64,000 nucleotides of DNA from Lachnospiraceae bacterium (GCA_002892395.1 NBBL01000004.1:169504-233503); one strand, 5' to 3'. Shown: positions 31,793 through 40,778, numbered from the stretch's first letter. Notes: generated by a model from the letters alone, not told the origin. Translations and numbers: made by a program.

Positions 31793-32677
31793 ATGAATCT
31801 GAAGAAACCACTGACTTTCTCGGAACAAGTGGAAAAGCTGAACGAGCACGGCATTATAATCACGGATGCCGACAAAAAAGTTGTAGAAGAATACCTCAGT
31901 CACATAAATTATTACAAGCTGACGGGATACACGTTGCAATTCCGCAAAGAAGCTGAAAGTAGCGATCTTGCCGCACCTCATACCTTCTCAGAAATTAAGA
32001 AGCTATATGATTTCGATACCGATATGCGACAAATGCTACGCGGTTATCTGGAAATCGTAGAGACCTACTGTAAGACACAGATTGCAAACACCTTCACACT
32101 TGAAAAGTGCATGACGCCTCCCTATGATCAGCATTACGATGAGGCCAATTACTTCAACAAAAAGGGCTTCCAGCATATCATCCAGAACTTTGGAAAGGAA
32201 CAATCCTACTACGCAGACAGCCTCATCGTTCTGCACCACATGGAGAAATATGCGGGCAAGATGCCCTTGTGGGCAATGATGGAACTAATGTCATTTTCAA
32301 GCGTTTCCAAGCTCTACAAAGCGATGTTCGAATCTTCGCAAAAACGAGTCTCAGAGAACTTTGGAGTTGGATTTAAGACGCTGGGAAACCACCTTCACTG
32401 CTTGTCTGTACTCCGAAACAAGTGCTCTCATGCGGGACGTCTCATGAACGTCCGTTACAATCCACCTGCGCAGCTTTCAGGGAAATTTTTGCACAATCAC
32501 CCATCAGTCAGCAACTCTTCTCTCTTTGCGTATCTGCTTGTGCTCAAATGGCGTCTGCCAACATCAGAGCAGAAAAGTAATTTCCAAAGGGATCTCTTCG
32601 CTATTCTTGAAAAATATAAGGACATTGTCGACCTTTCTCTCATCGGATTTCCGGAAAATTACAAGAACATCCTATGA
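31793..32677 (+). CDS. Abi family HEPN protein (AbiD/AbiF-like, Abi_2)
   Basis: 294-aa abortive-infection protein. The N-terminus (KPLTFSEQVEKLNEHGIII, then LSHINYYKLTGY) and the middle DFDTDMRQMLRGYLEIVE are typical of Abi_2. The HEPN ribonuclease motif R-X4-H is Arg208 to His213 in VLRNKCSHAGR. Such proteins are predicted or shown to cleave RNA upon phage infection. ATG chosen with GGGAAACGGAC before it; 22 upstream codons lie in the small RNA. It is the only complete gene on the plus strand in the element and is flanked by broken virB6 and virD4 remnants. Confidence 0.85.
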   Translation: MNLKKPLTFSEQVEKLNEHGIIITDADKKVVEEYLSHINYYKLTGYTLQFRKEAESSDLAAPHTFSEIKKLYDFDTDMRQMLRGYLEIVETYCKTQIANTFTLEKCMTPPYDQHYDEANYFNKKGFQHIIQNFGKEQSYYADSLIVLHHMEKYAGKMPLWAMMELMSFSSVSKLYKAMFESSQKRVSENFGVGFKTLGNHLHCLSVLRNKCSHAGRLMNVRYNPPAQLSGKFLHNHPSVSNSSLFAYLLVLKWRLPTSEQKSNFQRDLFAILEKYKDIVDLSLIGFPENYKNIL

Positions 32678-32764
32678 AGTTCAACGGGAAACTTCATCCA
32701 TGCCCCTTTTCCGAACTGATTGCCATGAATCTTTCTCGGCGAGATCACAAAGGTCTCCCAGGGG

Positions 32765-33205
32765 CGGGAACGAATCGTTGCCACCAGTTTTTCCAGTTTT
32801 GGAATCTGACCAATGTTCGCTGCCTCATCAACCAGGCACCTCACATGCACCGGAAGTCTGCCGCCGTACACATCGTCCTCCTTCTCACAAAGCAGATAGA
32901 AAAGCTAGGTGTAGATCATACTGATCAGGAAATTAAAGCTGCCGTCCGTATCTGACATCATCAGAAACAAAGCGGTTTCCTCATCTCCGAGGGTATCCAG
33001 CGCCAGATCGCTGAAGGAGATTCGGCTTAATCCAGAACCTTGTCTTGCCGGAACCGGAACCACTGACAATCAGCACATTCTTATTTCTTGCATTGGCGGG
33101 ATTCTTTGACCGGTTGCTCATCATGAGCCGCTCTGTTTTAGTGAGAAGCACATTGTTTTCAAAAACCGGATCCATGAATGGCGCAATGTCATTCGGGCCG
33201 CCCCA
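32765..33205 (-). pseudogene. virD4/traG coupling protein, C-terminal fragments
   Basis: Continues the interrupted virD4 gene after the IME: GPNDIAPFMDPVFENNVLL, Walker A SGSGSGKTRFW, then a deletion with frameshift, LALDTLGDEETALFLMMSDT, an in-frame TAG (IYT*LFYLL), and YGGRLPVHVRCLVDEAANIG up to IRSR, where similarity stops. Together with the N-terminal piece at 38.4 kb it shows at least three disabling lesions. Confidence 0.88.
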
Positions 33206-33259
33206 GGAAGCGTTTTGTCAAGTACCTTTTTATATTTATGGACGCTTTTTCACTTAGTT

Positions 33260-34726
33260 TTATAGGTCTAACTCGTTCCGCTTTACCTGTGATAGTTGCT
33301 TTTCTTGTACCTGTAATTGCTCTATACAAACCTTAACTTTTTCTGCTTGTTCTACTTCTTCTCGTATTTCTAATATTTGATTGTATAGGCTCTTTTTCTC
33401 TTTCTTCAAGGTGGCAAGTTCTGATTTCCATTTGCTGATGGCTAAGGTCTTGCTTTCTCCTAAATGGTCTTTCAAATATCTCTTAGCACTTTCAAATAAA
33501 ATAAGCTCTGCCCTATGCTCGTTATAAAAATCTTTTTGTCTGCTTTTCTTCGTCTTGGTATAGGCTTTGTAGGTGTCTTTATTTTTCAAATATTTTTCTG
33601 ATTGGTCTATGAGTTGTGTTTTTTCATCAATCTTCTTCTCGGTATCTTTTAAGGCTCTTGTAGTCTTATAATTCTTATCTCTTAAATCGGTAATGCTCTC
33701 TTTCAGTTCAAATAATGAAGTGATGTTTTTTTCTTTGAGTAGCTGATAGCTTTCAATATATTTTTCTAAGTCTGCATTATTATTATCTGCATTTTTACGG
33801 ATAAGATTTTCAAAGATTGATTGTAAATTTTCTTTGAGTGGGAGGGTGGACTTGGTATTTTCATGTTCTCTTTTTTCTTCTTTTCCTATTCCTATTCCTC
33901 TTATCCAATTTAGTAATACCTTTATTCTTCTTGAGATTTCTCTTAAAATCGCATTTTGATGTTTGATTTCTCGGTTGATATTTCCTCTATCTGTGGCTAT
34001 GCCTTTCTTCTCCATTTGGGTTGCTGATACTCCTAAATGAATAGTCGGTATTTGCTCTATGCCTTGTCTTTGATAAGAGCGATGATCCACTTTGTCCTGT
34101 ATGCTATTTTCTTCAAGATATTTGTTTGTAATGTCCGCCCATGCCTTTCGCCATTCTTCCGCTTTGTCTTGCTCGTTCCAATCTGTGGTATTTATTTTTC
34201 TTGTTTTGTAATTGCCATTTTTGAGTTTTACCTTTTCTCCGTTCTCGTCAAGGATATATTCCTTTTTTGATTTTGCTCCCCATGTTGTATCTTCGTTTAG
34301 TGGTCGCATGGTTAGTAGGATATGGCAATGTGGGTTTCCATCATTTTTATCATGTAAGGCAATATCTGCACACATGCCGACTTTTACAAAATTTTCTTTT
34401 ACATATTCTCTAACAAGATTTATTTGCTTTTCTCTGTCTAATTCTTTAGGCAAGGCAACTTCAATTTCTCTTGCAAGCTGTGAGTTTTTACTTTTTTCTA
34501 TTTTCTCAACACTGTTCCACAATGTTCCTCTATCTGAAAATTCCTGTGGTGCATTTTGTGGTAATAAGATTTCTGTATGTGCTATTCCACCTTTTCTTGT
34601 AAAGTCGTGGACTATGCCGTCATACTCATTTTTTATCTTTTCGCCACTGCGATAAGCGGAAGCTGCTACTGCACTTTTGCCTTTGCCTCTTGAAATAATC
34701 TTTATGCAAAGATGATATATCGCCAT
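33260..34726 (-). CDS. mobA: MobA/MobL relaxase (MobQ type)
   Basis: 488-aa relaxase that nicks oriT for mobilisation. The N-terminus MAIYHLCIKIISRGKGKSAV with the following AASAYRSGE is the MobQ signature, the metal-binding motif III reads HDKNDGNPHCHIL. The long C-terminal half is a charged coiled coil (about 300-488). The ATG with AAGGAGG upstream fits the family start. It would rely on a coupling protein of a helper element, as the neighbouring virD4 is broken. Just upstream lies an array of hairpins likely to contain oriT. Confidence 0.93.
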   Translation of the reverse strand: MAIYHLCIKIISRGKGKSAVAASAYRSGEKIKNEYDGIVHDFTRKGGIAHTEILLPQNAPQEFSDRGTLWNSVEKIEKSKNSQLAREIEVALPKELDREKQINLVREYVKENFVKVGMCADIALHDKNDGNPHCHILLTMRPLNEDTTWGAKSKKEYILDENGEKVKLKNGNYKTRKINTTDWNEQDKAEEWRKAWADITNKYLEENSIQDKVDHRSYQRQGIEQIPTIHLGVSATQMEKKGIATDRGNINREIKHQNAILREISRRIKVLLNWIRGIGIGKEEKREHENTKSTLPLKENLQSIFENLIRKNADNNNADLEKYIESYQLLKEKNITSLFELKESITDLRDKNYKTTRALKDTEKKIDEKTQLIDQSEKYLKNKDTYKAYTKTKKSRQKDFYNEHRAELILFESAKRYLKDHLGESKTLAISKWKSELATLKKEKKSLYNQILEIREEVEQAEKVKVCIEQLQVQEKQLSQVKRNELDL

Positions 34727-34779
34727 AAAAGAAAACCTCCTTTCCATTTTTCGGTATGGTTATGGTGGCGATAGATAAG

Positions 34780-34967
34780 ACTTCCTAAAAAAATCGGATA
34801 GCTTTTTATCCGATTTCTTTTGGGAAGTACACAAGGGGTAGGAAATTTATTTCCGTAGGGGAATGTAGTTCCCCTGTATCAGCGTTAGCTGATATGCCCT
34901 CTGCTAAGAGCCTTCGGAGAACGCACGCACCTGCTAAGGTGTATATGTGCGCCCTTGTAAACAAGGG
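34780..34967. other. Array of about eight short hairpins upstream of mobA (candidate oriT)
   Basis: Consecutive inverted repeats: ACTTCC/GGAAGT enclosing AAATCGGATA/TATCCGATTT, then GGAAATTTATTTCC, GGGGAATGTAGTTCCCC, TATCAGCGTTAGCTGATA, CTCTGCTAAGAG, CACCTGCTAAGGTG (nested in ACGCAC/GTGCGC) and CCCTTGTAAACAAGGG. The first also resembles a terminator. A non-coding 240-bp gap upstream of a relaxase gene is the usual oriT place. Confidence 0.6.
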
Positions 34968-34968
34968 A

Positions 34969-35289
34969 CTATTCCTCTATCCCCGTTTCTTCATCTTCTT
35001 TTTCTATATTTTCAACTTCGCTTTCTTCTCTGCTTTCTATAATTTTTTGTATTTTGAGATTGGCTTCCTCTTTACGAATTAAAGATGTGATTAACTGATA
35101 AAATTCATCTTTGGCTAGATTTTTGCTTTCTGTAAAGATACTTTCAAAGACTGCTCCTTTTTCATATATTCTTTTATCTCTCTTTTTTCTTTCTTCCTGT
35201 TTCTGCTGACTGATGAGCTTTTTCCTTTTGTTTTGTAACTGCTTGATTTCTTCATCTGCCATTAAGATTTTTTCTTCTATGTTCTTCAT
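34969..35289 (-). CDS. Mobilisation accessory protein (DUF3847/MobC-like)
   Basis: 106 aa, strongly charged. Residues about 1-45 form a coiled coil (EEIKQLQNKRKKLISQQKQE) followed by RKKRDKRIYEKGAVFESIF, the pattern seen in small DUF3847-type proteins located next to MobA. The C-terminus is acidic. GAGG lies upstream of overlapping ATGs; the second gives the family-like start. Probably binds oriT to help the relaxase; this is inferred from position. Confidence 0.6.
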   Translation of the reverse strand: MKNIEEKILMADEEIKQLQNKRKKLISQQKQEERKKRDKRIYEKGAVFESIFTESKNLAKDEFYQLITSLIRKEEANLKIQKIIESREESEVENIEKEDEETGIEE

Positions 35290-35371
35290 TTTCTCATTTC
35301 CTCTCTTTCTAATTTTGAGCAAATAAAAAACAGTAAACCGAATTTGATTTACTGTTTCATATATCTATTTT

Positions 35372-35593
35372 TTATTTAAAGCTATTTTCTATTAGCATCT
35401 GCACTTGCCCTAATGGGATATTAAATATTATACCGTAAATAGACATTCCAAGTAGCAATACTGCAACAACTATGCCTATTCCATAAAGACATCCGTTACT
35501 AACTTTAGCTTTTTTAACTTTTATATTTATATAGCTATATATGAGAAATACTGCAAATATAAAAGCCAAAATATAATTTGGTAACATACTCAT
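35372..35593 (-). CDS. Hypothetical small membrane protein
   Basis: 73 aa with two hydrophobic segments (MLPNYILAFIFAVFLIYSYI and GIGIVVAVLLLGMSIYGIIF), a short basic loop between them. ATG with AAAGGTAAAG upstream. No family recognised. It follows the 171-aa gene by 13 bp, so they form a unit within the IME, likely cargo. Confidence 0.6.
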   Translation of the reverse strand: MSMLPNYILAFIFAVFLIYSYINIKVKKAKVSNGCLYGIGIVVAVLLLGMSIYGIIFNIPLGQVQMLIENSFK

Positions 35594-35606
35594 TATACTT
35601 TACCTT

Positions 35607-36122
35607 TTATTTGCAAAATTTATTCCAAAAATCTACCCAACCACTATGTTCTTCTCTTTGGTCAATATAAGTGAATGTTTCTTCATCATACCAATCATGA
35701 TTTACTATATCGCCAATAGTCTCAGGAACAAAAAAGTTGAAAAATTCTTTCTTGAATGAGTTTCCGTATTGTAGATAATATGAACCTACCATCTTGGTGA
35801 AATTAGTTTTCTTTATATCTTGTGGTCTATAAAGAAGTGCTTCACCAACCTGAGTTAAATCAGGGCTTACCTCAAGAAAAACTAAACTTAAATCACTTTC
35901 CTTGTAGCCAAGTATAAAACTTCTATACTTATAGGAAACCGTACGAAGTACCGCAAAATTAGCTCCACCTATATCTTCTGAATAAGCATAGATTATTCTA
36001 TATTCTGAGCCATTATCTACTTTCCTATCAAAGATTTCTCTCATTAATGCCTTGTTTTTATCGCTTTTTGCTTTATCTAATTCAACTTCTTTTTTTCCTC
36101 CAAACAGTCCGAATAACCCCAT
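35607..36122 (-). CDS. Hypothetical protein of the IME, 171 aa
   Basis: Soluble protein starting MGLFGLFGGKKEVELDKAKS with a GAGGAAC ribosome site. The glycine-rich start followed by a globular, aromatic-rich body (YRSFILGYKESDLSLVFLEV) resembles small proteins of unknown function found in Firmicute elements; I can name no domain. Co-directional with the small membrane protein gene. Possibly accessory cargo. Confidence 0.6.
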   Translation of the reverse strand: MGLFGLFGGKKEVELDKAKSDKNKALMREIFDRKVDNGSEYRIIYAYSEDIGGANFAVLRTVSYKYRSFILGYKESDLSLVFLEVSPDLTQVGEALLYRPQDIKKTNFTKMVGSYYLQYGNSFKKEFFNFFVPETIGDIVNHDWYDEETFTYIDQREEHSGWVDFWNKFCK

Positions 36123-36257
36123 TTTTTGTTCCTCTGTTCATTTAGTTTTTGAATATAATTATACTTTATTATACCACTTTTTAGTTATTTTTTCTATCAT
36201 TTTTTTATCTGGATTCAATTATTTTTATCTTTTATATTGTAGGAGTGGTATACCTAT

Positions 36258-36449
36258 TTATTGTTTTTCATTCTTTTTAGAATGTATTACCTTAAACAGC
36301 TTATCTTGAAATGTCTCTTTACTCTTTTTATCAAAATATATCTCTGTTACAAAGGTCTTTCCATTTATCTTTTTTGTTAGAATGCCATCAGGCTTTTGAT
36401 GTTCTTCTGTCTGTATTTCTTTAATATCTGTTTTCTCATTTTCTGCCAT
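36258..36449 (-). CDS. TnpW-family transposon protein
   Basis: 63 aa; the core KPDGILTKKINGKTFVTEI with YFDKKSKETFQDKLFKVI matches the short TnpW-type proteins of Tn4451-like elements. GAAAGGAGGAACTAA before the ATG. Its role in transposition is not known. It sits 80 bp downstream of the recombinase gene, its usual neighbour. Confidence 0.75.
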   Translation of the reverse strand: MAENEKTDIKEIQTEEHQKPDGILTKKINGKTFVTEIYFDKKSKETFQDKLFKVIHSKKNEKQ

Positions 36450-36529
36450 TTAGTTCCTCCTTTCGACTTACACAAAAAAAGATTTCCTGTAATTAGGAAA
36501 CCTATTTTGCGATTGGTTGATATTTAGTT

Positions 36530-38368
36530 TTAGGTTGTTGCCTGTAATTTCTTTTTTGCTCGATACTCTCGTGCTTTTACTTTCTCATACTCTCGACATT
36601 TTTCGATATTTTTGGCTCGATACTCTTTAGAATATGCCCTATGATAAGCTCGTGATTTTTCTCTCTTTGCTTCTTCTATTTCTTCCCTCATCTGTATCAT
36701 TTCTTGTTCTGTCGGCTCTATCTGCTTTGTAAGTTCATTTTCAAATTTTCCGATATAGTTAAAATAAACCTCTATTCGCTGAACAACATATTTTGCTCTT
36801 TTTACATCTCTTTCATGCACTAGGATTTTACTGATAAACTCATTGATAATGGTAGGGGTAAGTTCTTCAAAGTTGGAATAGCTTTCTGCAAGTCTGATAA
36901 ATTTCTTTGCCCTTTGACTTGCATTTTCACATTCGGATAAGCGTTCTTTGATTTCTTCTTTTTCTGCTTTTAAGGTGTAGTATTCTTCTGTATACTTTCT
37001 TGATAACTGTTCATAGCGTTCTGTATCCATATTTCCCAGTGCATTATCTTCATAGAGTTTATTCATCACTCTTTCTATCTGTTCCATTCGATCTGTGATT
37101 TGTGGCATACGCTTTTGATTTTTCTTTACTTCTTCGGTCTGCTCTTTATACAGACTCTCTTTTACAAGTTTCTCAAATTCTGCTTTGTTTTCTAAGGAAT
37201 ACTGTGCTATCTTTCGCAATACTTCTGCGATATTTTCCATAACTTCGTCTACATCAATGCGATGTGGGGAGTTGCATTTAGGGTGCTTTGCTTTTCCTTT
37301 GGCATATTCACTGCAATAGGTTACATGTTGTGTGTTTTTGCCTTTGTGTATGGTTCGAATGTGCATTTTTGTTCCGCAATCTTTACAGTACATCAAGCCT
37401 GAAAGTGCGTGAATTTCTCCATCTCCGTTTGGTCTTTTTACAGGTGCATTTTTTAACATACGCTCTACATTTTCAAAGGTAGTTCTATCTATTATAGGCT
37501 CATGCACATTTTCTGTTATTTGCCATTTGCTTTTATCTACATAATGGTTTCTCTTATCTCTGTAATGCTTTTCGGTTTTGAAGTTGACTACATCGCCACA
37601 ATACTCTTGTCTTTTCAGTATGCGTGTTATGGTTGCTTTGTTCCAGTTGTATCTGTTTTCTTCATTGAGAGGTTTGCTTTTGGCTGTTCCTCTGTCTTGT
37701 TGTTTCATATAAAAGGTTGGAGTTAGTATTTCTTTTTCTTTCAGATAAATGGCTATCTGATTTCTGTTTTTTCCCTCCATAAATAGCCTAAAAATGAGTT
37801 TTACGACTTCGGCAGCTTCTTTATCGACTATCCAATAATCTTTGTTCTCAGGGTCTTTTATATAGCCGTATGGGGCTTCTGTTGCGACAGGCTTTCCGTC
37901 TGCTCCTTTGGTCTTTATTCCTGTTTTTACTTTCTTGCTGATGTCTCTTGCATACCACTCTGACATGATGTTGATAAAGGGAGCAAATTCCAATGTATTT
38001 TGGTCAATGCTATCTATTCCATTATTGATAGCGATAAAGCGTACATTGTTTCTTCTAAATATCTCCATCGCATTTCCTACTTGAAGATAATCTCTTCCCC
38101 ATCTTGTCATATCTTTCATGATGACAATACCGATTTTACCTTGTTCTACATCGCTTATCATCTGTGTATAAGCCGAACGGTCGAAGAACCTACCGCTTTC
38201 ATCATCGTCTATATAGTGGCGAATGTTTATCAGCTTTTTTTCTCTTGCATACCTTTCTAAAAAGGCTTTTTGATTTACAATACTATTACTCTCGCCACCG
38301 TCTCTATCTTCATCACCAACTGAAAGGCGGGAGTATAGTGCAGTGATTTTGTTATGATATTCTATCAT
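36530..38368 (-). CDS. Large serine recombinase (TnpX-like)
   Basis: 612 aa. N-terminal resolvase domain with the catalytic serine in LYSRLSVGDE and conserved MKDMTRWGRD; a recombinase domain (APYGY ... WNKATITRILKRQEYCGDV), a zinc ribbon (MYCKDCGTKM, with later Cys in HVTYCSEY and HPKCNSP), a coiled coil and a C-terminal DUF4368 segment. GGAGG before the ATG. It excises and integrates the IME; the junctions in virD4 are the products of its action. The protein looks complete. Confidence 0.95.
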   Translation of the reverse strand: MIEYHNKITALYSRLSVGDEDRDGGESNSIVNQKAFLERYAREKKLINIRHYIDDDESGRFFDRSAYTQMISDVEQGKIGIVIMKDMTRWGRDYLQVGNAMEIFRRNNVRFIAINNGIDSIDQNTLEFAPFINIMSEWYARDISKKVKTGIKTKGADGKPVATEAPYGYIKDPENKDYWIVDKEAAEVVKLIFRLFMEGKNRNQIAIYLKEKEILTPTFYMKQQDRGTAKSKPLNEENRYNWNKATITRILKRQEYCGDVVNFKTEKHYRDKRNHYVDKSKWQITENVHEPIIDRTTFENVERMLKNAPVKRPNGDGEIHALSGLMYCKDCGTKMHIRTIHKGKNTQHVTYCSEYAKGKAKHPKCNSPHRIDVDEVMENIAEVLRKIAQYSLENKAEFEKLVKESLYKEQTEEVKKNQKRMPQITDRMEQIERVMNKLYEDNALGNMDTERYEQLSRKYTEEYYTLKAEKEEIKERLSECENASQRAKKFIRLAESYSNFEELTPTIINEFISKILVHERDVKRAKYVVQRIEVYFNYIGKFENELTKQIEPTEQEMIQMREEIEEAKREKSRAYHRAYSKEYRAKNIEKCREYEKVKAREYRAKKKLQATT

Positions 38369-38428
38369 GGCATTATCCTCCTTTTTGTGTGTCCATATAT
38401 CACTCCTGTTCAGTTAATATTATGCAAC

Positions 38429-38728
38429 CCATCTTGCGGATCCGTATTCTTCGTTGTGTCGATAATGCTTTGCATTCTTGCCCCGTAGGTAGACTGCAAG
38501 ACGCAGCCCACCTCCGCAGATCGTGCCTACCAGCAGGTCCAGAGGGTGCAGGCTCGGGAGTGGATTCCCGAAAGCCACACCGACCATGCTGAAGAAGGAT
38601 AGCATCTTTTTTCCCATGTCAGCGCCTTCCGCAAGCCGCCAGGCCTCGCCAAGGTTCGTGCAGACGAGGCCAACGATGATATACGGAAGGAGTTTGATCA
38701 GGGTCTTCTTTATCCTCGTACTGTTCAT
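38429..38728 (-). pseudogene. virD4/traG coupling protein, N-terminal fragment
   Basis: First 100 residues of a VirD4-type coupling protein: a membrane segment at about 11-27 and LHPLDLLVGTICGGGLRLAV, ending in the conserved EEYGSARW where the IME begins. The start overlaps the end of pcfB by 4 bp. The rest of the gene lies beyond the IME at 32.8-33.2 kb. Confidence 0.9.
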
Positions 38729-39210
38729 CGGTCAAGCTCCCTCTTTTTATCACGGTTCACGACTTTGCCGGGCAGCTCCGCAATCTTAGCAGCAATGGTC
38801 CGCAGCTGTTTCAGGACGCTCGGGCGCTTCTCCCGGTTCAGGGCTTTTGCGGAATACTCATTGAAAGCTGCCGTCAGGGCATCCGCATCTTTGGCCTTAA
38901 AGAAGACCAGGTATTTCGGCGGGTCCACGGAGGCGTCCTTCCGGATGGCGTAGTCTACACCGTATTTCCTGGCGACGCCCTCAAAGCCCCGCAGGTCTGT
39001 TTTTGCGATATCGATACTGGAAACGCCCTGTTTCTGGCCAATCAGTTCCTGCACGGACTGTTTTCCGGAAGGAACTTCATTCTTTTTCAGGTCCTTTACC
39101 AGCTTCCTGTGCCGGAGGTACATCATCCCCGCATGGACGATCGTCCGCATCGACAGCTTCGTCGTGCTGATCGCCAGGTTCACAGTCCTGCTTTCCACTT
39201 CCTCCTGCAT
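38725..39210 (-). CDS. PcfB family protein (conjugation accessory)
   Basis: 161 aa; starts MQEEVESRTVNLAISTTKLS, matching PcfB/DUF3801 proteins that accompany VirD4 coupling proteins in Gram-positive conjugative elements and act in recruiting the relaxosome. AAGGAGG lies 9 bp upstream of the ATG. The 3' end overlaps virD4 by 4 bp, and the 5' end overlaps the DUF3789 gene by 134 bp. It appears intact although its partner is disrupted. Confidence 0.88.
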   Translation of the reverse strand: MQEEVESRTVNLAISTTKLSMRTIVHAGMMYLRHRKLVKDLKKNEVPSGKQSVQELIGQKQGVSSIDIAKTDLRGFEGVARKYGVDYAIRKDASVDPPKYLVFFKAKDADALTAAFNEYSAKALNREKRPSVLKQLRTIAAKIAELPGKVVNRDKKRELDR

Positions 39211-39325
39211 CGGCCATCACCTCCTTTTCCTTCTCATTCCAGCGGTTCGCGATCACACAGCACATGGTCAGGATTCCGAAGCTCGAACCGGCACAAAAGC
39301 TCACAAAAGGCACGACCCATCTCAT
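39077..39325 (-). CDS. DUF3789-like small membrane protein
   Basis: 82 codons; one membrane helix near the N-terminus (VVPFVSFCAGSSFGILTMC) as in DUF3789 proteins of conjugative elements. Its ATG overlaps the DUF5688 stop (ATGA). The second half overlaps the pcfB start in another frame and gives a hydrophilic, Asp/Glu-rich tail; the conserved part is only residues 1-35, so the tail may be unconstrained. Confidence 0.6.
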   Translation of the reverse strand: MRWVVPFVSFCAGSSFGILTMCCVIANRWNEKEKEVMADAGGSGKQDCEPGDQHDEAVDADDRPCGDDVPPAQEAGKGPEKE

Positions 39326-40764
39326 CTCGATTCCTCCTTCACTTTTTTCGACTTCTTTGCCGGATTTTCGGTTTTCTTTTCCTTGCCTGCCTTTTCGGCA
39401 GCTTTCTCCGCGGTCTTTTCCTCCTGGAGCTTCACGGCCTCATCCGGCATCGGAAGGGCCATCACACCTTTCCCCATGTGGATGAAGACTTCAGGCTGGT
39501 GGAACTGCTGCTCAAACTTCTGCATCTGGTCCGGAGTGAGCGACCCAAAACTTTCTTCAGTAAGGCCCACCACCAGGAACGATCCGGCCACAACGTCGTA
39601 GATCTGGCCCTCATCATCACGAAGAGCGCGGTTCAGGGGCAGTCCTTCCAGCTTTCCTTCCTCGTTCATCACAATGCCGACGTTCTCATCGAAGGGATAG
39701 GTGACCTCGATATAGCCGCCGACAGCCTTCTGCAGATCCTCCAGGTCCGTCCCGATTTCAACCAGGCGGGGATACTTTTCCGGCTCTACCAGAAGGACGG
39801 TCATAGTTTCCTTTGCAGTTTCCGGAGCTGCCGTCTCATAAGCTACGGCTGCTTCCGCCACTCTGGACTCAAAGGTCGTTGCCTTCTCAAAGATCCTGGC
39901 CTCGCTGTCGTAGTGATAGACACTGTCAGAGAGGAAGTCCGCCGCGCTGACCTCGGTCGCATTGACGCTCTGGACCATTTCCTCCAGCTGGGGACGCTGG
40001 AACTCACCGTCATCCTTGATGAACAGGCATTCATGGATGGAAGAAGGCAGCACGAAGAAGTTGCCTCCGAGCTTTTCCGCCGCCTGATCCATGAATTCAG
40101 GGACCTGGACAGCAGCCGCGCCGTTCACACCGCCTTCAACCGTTGCCACCCACATGGGAGCTTCCGGCATGTCCATCATGCCACCGAACATTTCCGCCAT
40201 CATCTCGGACATGTTTTTGAGGGTCGGAGGACGGTTGGCCATCTGGGATGCCACAGCATCCTGATGAAGCTGCTCCGGGGTGATGCCAAACTGGTCCATC
40301 ATCTGGTTAGTGACAAGAACCGAAGCATTGTGATGCCGGGAGTCGCTGACATCGATCCGGTAGACGACTGCGATATCCTCGATGGTCTTATGAGGGATCT
40401 GCTCCAGCTTCTCCTTATTCGGTTCCACCGGGATGACCTGCATCATGAGGTTTCTCTTCACGTTCTCGTACTCGGTGAAGCGCTTCACATCCACCTGCGG
40501 GATCTGCTCCAGTGCCTTATCCAGACCGGAAAGGAACTCACTCATCACGGCCGCCAGCCTCTTCGGGTTATCGGCTACCTGGTCATGAAGCTCATGCAGG
40601 TTCATGGTAACCGCTGCATTCTGTCCTTCGGGCCTTACGGAGAGCCCTACATAGGACTCTCCCTGCGGCTTTTCCACCTTCTGGATCGTCACATCGGCTT
40701 CCGGATGTCGGGTCTTCGCCGCATCCTTTGCGATATCCAGGAAATCTTCGTAGCTCATCGCCAT
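39322..40764 (-). CDS. DUF5688 family protein
   Basis: 480 aa, common in clostridial ICEs next to rep/par modules. It starts MAMSYEDFLDIAKDAAKTRH, with the family's GESYVGLSVRPEG and the RIDVSDSRHHNASVLVTN segment. The body is globular and soluble; the last 35 residues are Lys/Ala/Glu-rich and probably disordered. AAGGAGG before the ATG. Biochemical role unknown. The long open frame opposite to it is a codon-bias shadow. Confidence 0.88.
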   Translation of the reverse strand: MAMSYEDFLDIAKDAAKTRHPEADVTIQKVEKPQGESYVGLSVRPEGQNAAVTMNLHELHDQVADNPKRLAAVMSEFLSGLDKALEQIPQVDVKRFTEYENVKRNLMMQVIPVEPNKEKLEQIPHKTIEDIAVVYRIDVSDSRHHNASVLVTNQMMDQFGITPEQLHQDAVASQMANRPPTLKNMSEMMAEMFGGMMDMPEAPMWVATVEGGVNGAAAVQVPEFMDQAAEKLGGNFFVLPSSIHECLFIKDDGEFQRPQLEEMVQSVNATEVSAADFLSDSVYHYDSEARIFEKATTFESRVAEAAVAYETAAPETAKETMTVLLVEPEKYPRLVEIGTDLEDLQKAVGGYIEVTYPFDENVGIVMNEEGKLEGLPLNRALRDDEGQIYDVVAGSFLVVGLTEESFGSLTPDQMQKFEQQFHQPEVFIHMGKGVMALPMPDEAVKLQEEKTAEKAAEKAGKEKKTENPAKKSKKVKEESR

Positions 40765-40778
40765 AGTCAGGCACCTCC

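Larger units (their letters stand above)
33206..38428. mobile_element. 5.2-kb integrative mobilizable element (Tn4451-like) inside virD4
   Basis: Low-GC block encoding MobA, an accessory protein, two hypotheticals, TnpW and a TnpX-like serine recombinase, all minus strand. The flanks are the two halves of one virD4 gene: N-terminus ending EYGSARW on the right, continuation GGPNDIAPF on the left. TGG is shared at both junctions, fitting serine-recombinase insertion at a 2-3 bp core. The ends carry a weak inverted similarity (GTCCATAAAT versus GTCCATATAT). Confidence 0.87.
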
